Source of the DNA: Lepraria neglecta
Lineage: Eukaryota; Ascomycota; Lecanoromycetes; Lecanorales; Stereocaulaceae
Reading direction: 5' to 3'
Length of the DNA: 64,000 nucleotides
Assembly: GCA_033220425.1 (NCBI GenBank)
Contig: CM065652.1
Location: 2,046,001 to 2,110,000, forward strand
Shown here one piece after another: positions 1-9,224 of this stretch (position 1 is its first letter; every line of letters starts with the position of its first letter). Position numbers and translations under genes: made by a program. The notes beneath the pieces were generated by a model. That model had not been told where the DNA came from. It was given only the letters and a program-made list of their open reading frames with translations, and did not search any database.

Positions 1-396
1 TTACAATTCCGGAGAGAATTATACAGAATTAAACAGGCTACAAATTTTTTTACAAAACATTAGTTGATTGAATAGATCGTCGAAGAGATATCGTATGCTG
101 AAGCAGTTCCCAGAACGGCAAACTAATATTTACCCCGGGAGGGTGACCTGGGGACTACACGGGAAGAACCCAGAGTTTACTGTTTAGCGGAGGTTATGTG
201 CAATTTTATAACGGCTTTCATGACTGTTAAGTAATCCTCGGAGAAGGAAACAGCATTTGGTTTCTCAGTGCTAGGAGTTGCTGATTCTCCATATATCAAC
301 CAGAACATGTCTTCTCTAACTCGAAGGAACAAGACTTGACCAACACATCCAGCTGCCAGGCTATCTCTAGAATAAATCAATGTCTCGCAACAACTC
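1..396. other. Intergenic, left edge of window
   Basis: No gene supported. Open frames here are short and show no recognisable domain. The sequence is the 3' flank of the UstYa-family gene that ends at 397. Confidence 0.6.
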
Positions 397-1409
397 TTAG
401 CCATCCTCGGGAGACCAGTCGCTCCCCAAACCAAAATGTTCGCGAATTTGCGGGAGGTATGGTGAGTCCGCTGGGCAATATTTGAATTTATCAATGCGAT
501 GCCATGATGAATCATTCAGATGTGTCAACTTGTAGCAGCCTGGGTGCTCTTTAGCCCAGCCGTCTAATCTGCCAAAGTCTCTGCATTTCCGGACTTGTCC
601 ATCTCCAGTTGTTTTATCTGGTTCATCTTTCGTTGCCATAGGGGTCTAATGTCACAGGGAATCAGTGGTCTGCCGCGAATATTTCTCGTTGCTGGGTAGG
701 GGACTGACATCGTCGGCGTTGCAGATAGTATCTTGGCGTATTGCATCGAGACAATGTGCAAGATGCAAGTATGACATACTTTGCTTGATGCCTTCATGGC
801 TTTCTGTGATAGACGTATAAAGCATTTTCTAGCCGAAAGGCGAATTGTATCAGCGCAAGACCTTGGATTCGAAGGGAAGCGATGGGTTACGCTTACGAGA
901 CAATGCAGATTGTGATACGCTCGGAGGACGTATACACTTTTGTTACTATCCCAAGGGAATCCCTGAGCGCGGGGCAAGTGCTTAGATTCGGCAAATTCGT
1001 TTTCGAGTGCAACAAAACCTGGTTCTATCTCGATGTCGTCCCACAGCTCCTGTCTCAGGGCCTTGTTGCCAGGCACCCAATATTTGGTTTGATGGACGTA
1101 GGCAACGGCGAGAGATCTAGTGAGAGAGGCTGTCATATTGTTAGCAGCATCACAACGGCAAATTTTTCGAGACGAACCATAAGGCGAGGGGGCTTCTTCA
1201 TAACTGGCTAGATGAGCGCTCGAGCCTGACCATGGAGACATTAACAGGAAGTTGATGGTCATTGATAATGCCAAGCACCCCCAAAGCAATTGCAAGCATG
1301 GAATACGCCAAGGTGGTCTGCCCATTGCGATTGCACGTTGAGGGACGTCTTCTGCCACTGAGAATCGATCATCCTGGGACAGCAGACTTTCTTTGGTGCA
1401 AGATACCAT
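397..1409 (-). CDS. UstYa-family (DUF3328) oxidase, copy 1
   Basis: Putative type II membrane oxidase of the UstYa family, whose characterised members make oxidative cyclisations in fungal RiPPs (ustiloxin, phomopsin) and in cyclochlorotine. Deduced exons are 1409-1174, 1116-897, 828-709 and 645-397, giving about 274 residues. Seen in the sequence: a short cytosolic N-terminus, one transmembrane helix (LQLLWGCLALSMTINFLLM), then both family HxxHC motifs, YHNLHC at the end of exon 2 and LAHCLDAIRQ in exon 3, and the usual C-terminal GDGQVRKCRDF block. Each intron restores the expected frame. The 57-nt first intron has a weak GTCTCG donor but a TGCTAAC branch site. The start at 1409 (MVSCTKESLL) is chosen over an in-frame ATG at 1526 because UstYa proteins have short N-termini. 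It lies 550 bp downstream of the precursor candidate on the same strand, and a second UstYa gene lies at 6065. Confidence 0.85.
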
Positions 1410-1964
1410 GTTACTATGGATGAAACGGGTTTTTTTTGGCTGAGATGCAAAGCGGACGGTCAAAGATGCAAATGAGAAAGGTATGACGGGAGAGGGGTGG
1501 GTCGAGTTCTTATACTTTCGCACCATGATCTAAAGAGCAGAGGGGGGGCAAGCCGGCATGCGACACAGGCATAATGGGCCTTGACCGCCAGTCGTGAATG
1601 CAGCATGCCTTGGTCGAGCTTGCAGAACACCAAACTTTCTGGCAACGGTACGAGGCGCTTCATATCGTAGCCATATTGATGGCCTTGTATTCGATGCTAC
1701 TCGATTACACGGTGAGACTCAAGCTACTACGTGAGGCTTCTGGACTAAGTCCCCCTAACGAGAGGTTTGAGATGCGGACATGATAAGGCGAAACTGATTT
1801 AGAATTGATCAAAGCCCCCGAACGAGCCCTGAACTAAAGGTACAAATTCGAAGTTCCCTCTCTGCGTGGTGCAATCCTCCTCCTATTGTCCAAACCGCAT
1901 TCTTGTGAGAATAAATTCCCTAGTCGCCAGGTCTTATTCGTTCTGAGACTATCGCACGACGTCT
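1410..1964. other. Intergenic between UstYa copy 1 and precursor candidate
   Basis: Presumed promoter of UstYa copy 1 and 3' flank of the secreted-peptide gene. Several short open frames overlap, none with recognisable content. Confidence 0.5.
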
Positions 1965-2288
1965 TTAGATGATGATTACGACATCGTCCTCAGAAGAGCG
2001 CTTCATGGTGGCCGCGTCCCCAACGTCTTCTTCAGGAAAGCGCTTCATGATGCCTGCATCCCCCACATCTTTTTCAGGAGACCGTTCAAGTGGTCGAAGA
2101 GCTCGAGTCCCAAATGAGTGTTTTCCGAGCGCTCTATCGTTGATTCTGCGGCCGACAGCTTGGAAAATATCAGAATGGATGAACATGAGACAAGAGAGGA
2201 TCTTACCGGGCATAGGTCCTATTGGAATGGCCGAGCAAACAGCGAGAAGGGGCATGAGAACGGTAGTGAGATGCAAGAGCTGCATCTT
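1965..2288 (-). CDS. Candidate secreted RiPP precursor peptide with KR-bounded repeats
   Basis: Small secreted protein, about 91 residues spliced (exons 2288-2207 and 2158-1965) or 107 unspliced; the 48-nt intron (GTAAGA...CCAAG) is in frame, so both read through. Seen: an N-terminal signal peptide (MQLLHLTTVLMPLLAVCSA), a spacer, then two adjacent 14-residue units, SPEKDVGDAGIMKR and FPEEDVGDAATMKR, followed by a truncated third (SSEDDVV...). At DNA level the units are 42 bp each, at 1999-2040 and 2041-2082. KR is the recognition site of the Golgi protease Kex2. A signal peptide, repeated KR-bounded units and acidic spacers are the architecture of dikaritin precursors (UstA, PhomA), and the gene sits beside UstYa genes. 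Against: only two full units, and no Tyr or Trp in the presumed core. The upstream in-frame ATG at 2324 would put extra residues before the signal peptide, so 2288 is preferred. Confidence 0.55.
   Translation of the reverse strand, partial: KMQLLHLTTVLMPLLAVCSAIPIGPMPGKILSCLMFIHSDIFQAVGRRINDRALGKHSFGTRALRPLERSPEKDVGDAGIMKRFPEEDVGDAATMKRSSEDDVVIII
1999..2082 (-). repeat. 42-bp tandem repeat inside the precursor candidate
   Basis: Two adjacent 42-bp units (1999-2040 and 2041-2082). Each encodes x-P-E-x-D-V-G-D-A-x-x-M-K-R on the minus strand. Reading frame and the KR dipeptide are kept in both. Confidence 0.8.
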
Positions 2289-2324
2289 GTCTGTTCCCTT
2301 ATACAGAGCTGAGATGGGTTTCAA

Positions 2325-3385
2325 GGTGTTACTATGAATACCAAAATTCTTTGAGAAGCTTGCGGTTTTTTAGTCTCTATGTCTCGCATGAAAGGCATCT
2401 TTGCTTCTTATTTCTTTTTTCATTCCATGAATTTGACTTTTGGACCGAAGCCTCAGCATCCGGGTGACGCATGACATGATCTGCGTTGGCGGATGCAAGC
2501 GCCGACGGAGAAGTTGAAACTTGCCTATCGCCATGCATCGGGAATGTGCCTGGTAATTGACAGGATTCCGGCGTCATCAGCGTAGACCATTCGACGAGGA
2601 AGCTATGTAACTTTGGTCCGATGATGGTATGAAATGACACGACTATTGCCGAGCCAATGCTCACACAATCATCTTTCAGACGCAAATCATTATACCTCTG
2701 ATTGGTACGATGTGCTTGCGTTGAGATTTCGCATCTCAAGCACGAACGAGAGCTGATGCAACCTACGATTCAGTCTTGCCGTACAATGGTGTAACACCGT
2801 ACAGCTTGAGTCACACCTTCTACAAAAGGGAAGGGACATGTAGATACGAGGACCCAAGCCTTTGGTACTGTAAATGCAGCAGGCCGGAGGTGCATGTGAA
2901 AACTAGTGTACTTGAAGTAAGACACTTTCTACGTAGCTGAGCGGTTTCGTCCTGGGCCCCTGGTTTGACGGAGTGCAACATCTACCACAGATACTATGCA
3001 TAGTGGTAGGGCGGAGACGGTGAAGTTTGAAACATGACTGTGTCATGACGTCGCTAACGTTTTTGGGCCAGATTATTTTCATCAGCGTTATTCCTAGGAC
3101 GAAAGCGGTATTCTCATTCCAGAAAAGAGATGTAGATGCGTCTTACGGCTCGGAGATATTATCACTACTTCGCTTCACCGATTTTTGATGTCAGCTAATT
3201 ACCTCGAGGAGCTCTATATGTTCTGCGTGAGCCATTGATGCAAAAATAGCATGACCACAGATCAATCGTCTTAGATCAATTCTTTGACTCCTCTTACAGC
3301 CTTTAGACTACCTCACGCCCATGAACAATATCGCTTTGGAGAAAGATCTTCCCATCTGGCAAATCAGGACGCATTCCAAAGTCTG
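2325..3385. other. Intergenic, about 1.06 kb
   Basis: No gene supported. A minus-strand frame of 120 codons at 2377-2739 has no recognisable domain and is Cys/His-rich only by chance. The rest is presumed promoter of the peptide gene and 3' flank of the membrane-protein gene. Confidence 0.45.
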
Positions 3386-4859
3386 TCATTGCGTACGATT
3401 CAACCCCAAGATTCGAGCCGGCTGGTTCCCATGGGCAAAATTAGTATGTGATGCTGAAGACGTGTCGTCCAAGCTTCCGATTCTGTGCGACTGTGATGTC
3501 AGAGAGGGCAATAGACGTGCTCTAAAGACGCTGCGGATACTGTGCAGCAAATCACTTGGCCAATTCTTGCGCAGCAGTGACTGTAATGTAGGGAGACACG
3601 CCACGATCACAGCCAAGCCCATCTCCAGCATACCCCAGTAGAGGACACGAGAAATCAGCACTATCGGTTTTGTAAGTAAACTTTAGTACGTTGACGCGTT
3701 GGCAAACACTCACGATCTTCAGCGTTGATGACATACGATACTAAGGTTTCGTCAGCAGACTTCAGCTCATCAGGGAATACAAACCAACATGAAATGCCAT
3801 TGATGACGTATATAATGATGACCATCCTGATAATTGAGGCTATGACACTCCTGTGGAGCCCCTCACAGTGTCAGAGCTACCTCTCCGGGTCAGAGACACT
3901 GGGGCTTTTAACTCACAATGCCCCAAGAAGAAATATGCTAGAGACAGCGAGTCTTCGTCTTATTGGCATCTGCAGCCGCCAAATCTGGAGTAGTGATTAG
4001 TCAAATTCGAAGTGGTGGGAATTACGACGTATTGGAATGATGGATTAAGCTGACATACCATTGGTAAAGGCAAAACTAGAAGAATTGTGTCGAGGATAGT
4101 ATCTGAGATAACATAACCCTCCTCCCAGAGAAGTATCTTGCTACACTCAGTTTTGAACACTAGCAGCGGAGCCCAGACGGCTGCAAAATTGGTGCCACAT
4201 TGAAATACGTAGGCAAGAAAGAAACTGAGGGCCCACAATATGATGGTGCCAACAAGAAGTCGTGACGCCCAGTCGAAAGTGTTATGTTTTGTGGCGCAAA
4301 ATATGCGGCGATAGAAAAAGACGATGCTGCATTTTACACATCCCAGGGCTAAGGGAGCCAGAGCCCCAAAGACGTATTCGACCTGCTTCGTCCTTAGTCC
4401 CGTCTTCGAACACATTTTAAAGCAACATAAACCTTCTTTGTTAAGATTTTCTCTCTCGAATTCGAGAGCAGGACACTCTTTGGGCCTGGAACATTTGTTG
4501 GAGGCATTGAAAACTCTATGGCGCCTCCTCTAACACCTGCAGAGCATTAGTGCTAGAGCATTATCATCACAAAAATGAGAAGTTTTTACCAAATATGAGG
4601 CTGGCACCCATACCTATCATCAGTACCTTCAATGTCCGTGTTAGTAGGAGGAGCTAAAAGGCTATAGCAAGGTCTCCGTACAAGTGACGGTATAATGAGC
4701 CTAACGATGTGTCAGATAGTCGGTCCCACGAGGCAGAGCTATCAGAGGGCTTTACCAGTCGTCCGTCAACAATCGAGCCTTTTGTAGTCGCCTGGCCCAA
4801 AATCGTAGGACTACAACGACTATCCCGAGTGATGGAAACACAGCCCCCAATGCAACCAT
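3386..4859 (-). CDS. PTH11-like integral membrane protein, rhodopsin-type fungal domain
   Basis: Seven-helix membrane protein of the fungal rhodopsin-like family (PF20684 type), whose members are mostly uncharacterised; some PTH11-like ones act in surface sensing. The 3' half is well resolved: an exon from the EYVFGALAPLALGCVKCSIVFFYRRIF region down to 4059, then 3984-3917, 3826-3714 and 3660-3386. All join in frame and give the family-typical stretches LPLPM-IWRLQMPIRRRLAVSSIFLLGAL and YWGMLEMGLAVIVACLPTL. The first helix and DDW motif are at 4859-4760 (ATG at 4859) and a second helix (VLMIGMGASLIFG) at about 4630-4590. The junctions between these 5' pieces could not all be put in phase, so the first third is uncertain and could carry a lesion. 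It lies between the peptide gene and UstYa copy 2. Confidence 0.6.
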
Positions 4860-6064
4860 GGACTCCGGCGTACACTAACTCATCTTTAGACCACCGAAAT
4901 ATACCTTATCACAATGTCTAAGTCTTATATGGGTCGTTGCCACCAGACGAAGAAAGATCTACGGGCCTTTACAGACAGGAAGGCTATCTGAAGGAGTGCT
5001 AGGCCGACAGTCTGCACCGCAGATTGGAGACTGGTAGTGATCTTCCTCACTTGCAGGTGGGCACGATAGAGGGGCTCAGGTGCGGCGAGGGCATGACTGA
5101 TGTTACATCCGCATTTAGTTCATAAAGTTGAGATATTAAAAGAGGTGTGCCACCCAGGGCACCGGTCATGCATCCGGTACGGTATTCCTTTTTTGCAGAT
5201 AAGCACATAAATGGGCCCCAGGTGTAGCGGGGGTATGAAGGATGTTGCATCCTTATTTCGTGTGGAAGGAGAATGAATTGAAAGGGTGAGCTACCCTGGG
5301 CAATTTTTAATATCCGGACGAATTAAACAAACAAGGATCTTTTCTCACCGCCTTGACTATTTAACAAGTCCAGGTCGAAAAAACCCTTATAAAAAAGACC
5401 TTTCAGATTGCTTAGAGCAACGTAAACGCCTTAGGTTTATCCTTCGCAATAGCCGTTGTCGAAATGTCCTAAGCACAATGGCTTTGCCGTTGTGGCTTAA
5501 CCGTCCGGGTATCAGACACTGACTCATCATGAGTATGCCTGATCAGTAAGGGGATCAGCCTTACAGACTTATCAAAGGGTTCATCGTCCGTGTGCATGTA
5601 GCCAGCAAGATGTAACCCCGCTTCCGCAGTTATGGTCCTTTCGGCTACACCGTGCATGTTCGCAACCAAATCACCTCGTGATATAATTGTGCATCGGACA
5701 TATAGCGTTAAGCTGCATTGTGCATGGTCCTCGGCATAAAAAATATCCCAACGGACAGCAGATTGACTTTTTCTCCCTGCCCACATCCTCTTCGTGCAGG
5801 TCTCAGCTCGTAAGATTCGCGCCGATCTACTGACCGTTGTTCTCATTCTCCGATTGATCAGATGTATCCTGAGCTCCACCTTATTTTGCAAAACCATCAT
5901 GATGTTGCTATCGTTCAAATACTAGAAGGCAACATATCGCATACATGCTACAGCTCATGAGTAGCATGATTGGCATCCCCCAGACTCTTCTTCGCGCCTC
6001 CCGAATCTCTTTTTGCTTTCAGTCAGTCTTCGCACTCTTCTTTACCTAATAATCCGTTCGAGAC
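4860..6064. other. Intergenic, 1.2 kb, with a diverged direct duplication
   Basis: Divergent spacer between the membrane-protein gene (minus) and UstYa copy 2 (plus). It holds a two-copy diverged repeat (separate entry) and no supported gene. A 149-codon minus-strand frame at 5469-5918 has no recognisable domain. Confidence 0.5.
5051..5305. repeat. Diverged direct repeat, 2 copies of about 113 bp
   Basis: Copies at about 5051-5163 and 5193-5305, offset about 142 bp. Shared landmarks in order: TTGCAG..AGCAC, GGGCxCCAGGTG, ATGTTxCATCC, ATTxAAAG and CACCCAGGGCA/TACCCTGGGCA. Many differences are C/T or G/A transitions. Confidence 0.55.
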
Positions 6065-6938
6065 ATGGCTAAGACGAGCATTGCCTCCTCCATTTTGCAT
6101 CCAAACGTCGTACTTCACAATGAGGATAAGCCAAAAGCCTTGATCGGACTGGTAGATTTCTCTTGCAGAAATCTATTTCTGTTATTTCTTTTGACGTCTA
6201 ACTTCACGCTCGGCCTCGTACTACTCGGGGGCTGGACAAACAAGCATCCTGTATGTTCAAAGGACTATAAGTTTTAGCATATCAAGCCTCGCAAGTCGAT
6301 ATACTAACCCTCCTACTGAAGCACCTACCCACAACACCTCGCCCAAACACATCGCGTACAAGTGGTGGTCTAATTACAGCTCTCCCAACGCGAGTGAAGC
6401 ACAAAAAGTTGCTGAAGCTTGGGAAGCCATAGTCCCAGACCACGGTATCGTTGCGGTGGAGCACCAATGGGCAGCCGAGCGTCTATTACCAGCGTCACAG
6501 GATTTCCCCGGTCACCCAAGTAAACGACTGTACTTGTTGGAAGCGTACCATCAGATGCATTGTATTGTACGTGCGACAAGAGACCTGATGCTCTAGATAC
6601 TTCTACAGGAGACTAATTCAAAGCAGAAAATGATACGCAAGTCCTTCTACGAGTTTTCTGGAAGACAGAACCTCACCGTGCCCTTTGCACACACAGAGCA
6701 TTGCTTCGATGCGATCCGTCAACACATCATGTGTATTGCCTCAGAAACTTTACTGTATACAAAAGGAAAGAACTATACTGGGGATGGGCAGGTACGGAAC
6801 TGTCGAGATTGGAACGTGCTGAGGGACTGGGCCACAGACCACTCAGCATGTGAGCTGAATGGAGAGCCTAGCAAAGTCCTTGACCAGTACAATCTCTGTC
6901 ATGGGAGTTCGGACGGGCTACCGCCAGATATCAACTGA
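6065..6938 (+). CDS. UstYa-family (DUF3328) oxidase, copy 2
   Basis: Second UstYa-type oxidase, 248 residues from exons 6065-6254, 6322-6566 and 6627-6938. Seen: a cytosolic N-terminus, one transmembrane helix (LFLLFLLTSNFTLGLVLLGG), and both HxxHC motifs, YHQMHC at the end of exon 2 and TEHCFDAIRQ in exon 3, followed by GDGQVRNCRDW near the C-terminus. Intron 2 is canonical (GTACGT...AAGCAG). Intron 1 has a textbook TACTAAC branch and a GAAG acceptor. The strong GTATGT at 6251 would break the frame, so the donor is placed at GTTCAA, 6255. Known family role: oxidative macrocyclisation or other C-H oxidation of peptide products, probably at Golgi or vesicle membranes. Two UstYa copies in one cluster is common in dikaritin pathways (UstYa plus UstYb). 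The P450 gene follows 320 bp downstream on the same strand. Confidence 0.87.
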
Positions 6939-7258
6939 GATTGTACAAGTATAACATATAGAGCATCGTCTCCCGCAAGAAGTTAGACTGAGGAGGTGCA
7001 AAAACCCGTAATCGTAGCGTGCATGCATACAGCACTGGGACTGGAGTTGGATGGTGACAATGAGTAGGAAAGCGTAGATGAAACGTATGGCGCATTTATG
7101 CACAACCAGCATGGCGGGGCTCCTCTGCAGTCCTCACCCTTGACTTTTTGAAGATAAACGTGACTGGTATTGGCACCATCAGAGCGTTACGCTTTTGGCT
7201 TTAATACCAAGTCACTGCCAGTCTGCCGACAACCTGTCTTACTCCTTGTCCAACAGAT
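6939..7258. promoter_or_regulatory. Spacer between UstYa copy 2 and P450
   Basis: A 320-bp same-strand gap that must hold the terminator of UstYa copy 2 and the promoter of the P450. No specific motif was recognised. Confidence 0.35.
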
Positions 7259-8826
7259 ATGAGTCATCTCACGGAAGCGTTCGTTGGTGTGTGCTATCTC
7301 ATCGTCGGTATTTACGTTAGCAGAAGACTGCTGGCACACTGCGCTCATGTGGCCGCTATACGCAATCAGGGGTGCCTTCCTCCTCGAAGATATCCTCACA
7401 AGGATCGTGTCCTAGGATTAGACCTCCTATTCGACATCAACAAGAGCCTACGAGCCAGTAAATTCCTAAGCGAGTCTCAGCGCCGTTTCCTGGACCTCGG
7501 AAGAACATATCAGACGACTTCTTTTGGCACAGCAGCCATCAACACCATCGAGCCGAAGAATTTGCAAATGGTGTATTCACTAGCCTTTGATAATTTTGGT
7601 ATGGAGCCGCTTCGAAGAAATATGGCGAAACAATTGTGGGGTAGAGGTATACTCAGCACCGACGGTGCGTTCTGGCAGCATTCGAGAGCGCTCATCCGGC
7701 CTACATTTAATCGGCATCAAATTGCAAATTTCGACTTGATGCGGGTCCATATTGATCGACTTTTAGAGCGCATTCCTCAAGATGGATCTCTCGTGGACCT
7801 TGCACCGCTCTTAAAGCACTACGCACTCGACACGTCGACCGAATTCCTGTTTGGAGAATCGGTCATGTCGCAGCTCGATAATCGACCAGACGAGGTTGAG
7901 CAATTTCTGAAGGCTTTCGAGTATGTATCTGCAAACATTGGACGCCATAGGCACATGGGTTTCTTTACGTTCCTGAGTCGTGATAAGAAATGGATAGAAG
8001 CTTCGAAGACCATCCAGAGTTATATTGACAGACACGTCGAGAAGGCGATGGGTCTTCGGAATCTGCGCGACGAGATGAAGGATGAGCAGACGCAGCCGCA
8101 GCGATATGTGCTGTTGGACGAAATGGCGAAGCTCACAGATGATAAGCTTGATCTGCGTCATCAGATTTTACACGTTTTTCTTCCGGGACACGAATCTACC
8201 GGCGTACTACTCAGCGCCGTGTTCTTTGTCTTGGCGAGAGAGTCAGATGTTTGGAAGCAGTTACGCCACGAAGTCATAAGCACATGTTCTGAAGAGCCAA
8301 CTTATGAGGACATCAAAAGCCTGAGGTATTTAAGATGGGTGCTCAACGAGAGTTCGTCTTCCCCTAGAGTTCTGGAAAAGTTTCACAGTTAACACACTTT
8401 GGAACAGCTTTCCGCCTTTATCCTCTATTCGCCACCAACACTCGTATATGCCTTGACGATACCATTCTGCCCCTTGGTGGTGGCCCAAACGGCCAATCAC
8501 CAATCTATATAAGCAAAGGTACTGTCATTGCATCCAATCTCTGGGCTATGCATCGTGATCGTGAACTTTGGGGTGAGGATGCTGAGAACTTCAAGCCTGA
8601 GCGATGGAGTGACGCAAAACCAACTTGGGAGTATCTTCCCTTCAACGGAGGCCCGAGGATATGCATAGCGCAGCAATTGGCGTTGTCCGAGACAGGTTAT
8701 GTAATTACGAGGTTCATGCAGAAGTTCAGCGTCATAGAGGATCGGGACGGAGAGCCATGGCAAGAGTGTATGAGTTTGAGCGTGCGGAGTAAAAACGGAG
8801 TGAAGGTCGGATTGATTGCTGCTTGA
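7259..8826 (+). CDS. Cytochrome P450, CYP52-like
   Basis: Membrane-anchored heme-thiolate monooxygenase of 503 residues, from exons 7259-8351 and 8408-8826. Intron 8352-8407 (GTTCGT...AACAG) rejoins the K helix as NETFRLYP, giving the ExxR motif. Other landmarks are an N-terminal anchor (VGVCYLIVGIYVS), the helix C region WxxxR as FWQHSRALIRPTF, the I helix GHEST (oxygen activation), the PERW motif (FKPERW), and the heme loop FNGGPRICIAQQ with its Cys ligand. The usual Gly two residues after the Cys is Ala here. Overall pattern and length match CYP52-type and related fungal families that hydroxylate fatty acids or alkanes, but the substrate cannot be told from sequence. As the last gene before the housekeeping CASP gene it may be a tailoring enzyme of the peptide cluster or an unrelated neighbour. 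Confidence 0.88.
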
Positions 8827-9224
8827 ACGTTTCATATCGGCCATTGCAGTCGACCAAAAACAAGTGGAGGAACTAGGGAGGGCGAGAGTGGAAGAGGAAG
8901 TTTCATTTGAGCAGACTAAGATTAACGCACGTACGAGAATGGTCTGAGGTCGTAGTGTTGCCGAAGCTGTTTATGAGATCCTAAAAATGCTTTGTCGCCC
9001 CATATTCTTGTATGACGCAAAATATTAGGAAGAGGACACCAATAGAACGTAGTTCTCGTAAGCACTTTGGGTTATACGAGTAGGGATTTCCAGGTCGTGA
9101 AAGCTGTCGTGATCTTCCATACTCGTTTTCCCTGCTACCCAACACTCGTTAAGTCTGAAGGTTTCGTGGTTTTTCTGAAGGATGCTAGAATATAGAGATC
9201 TTTGGGTCGAATGAGAGCTACACC
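8827..9224. other. Intergenic, right border of the candidate cluster
   Basis: A 398-bp spacer between the P450 and the CASP homologue. No gene or repeat seen. Confidence 0.5.

Noticed and set aside
1969-2337. Plus-strand 122-codon frame over the precursor candidate
   Set aside because: It also shows a repeat and one KR, but has no signal peptide at its start. The minus-strand frame has signal peptide, repeats and KR sites and fits the neighbours.
5469-5918. Minus-strand 149-codon frame
   Set aside because: No domain, signal or homologous pattern, and no supporting splice structure; treated as chance.
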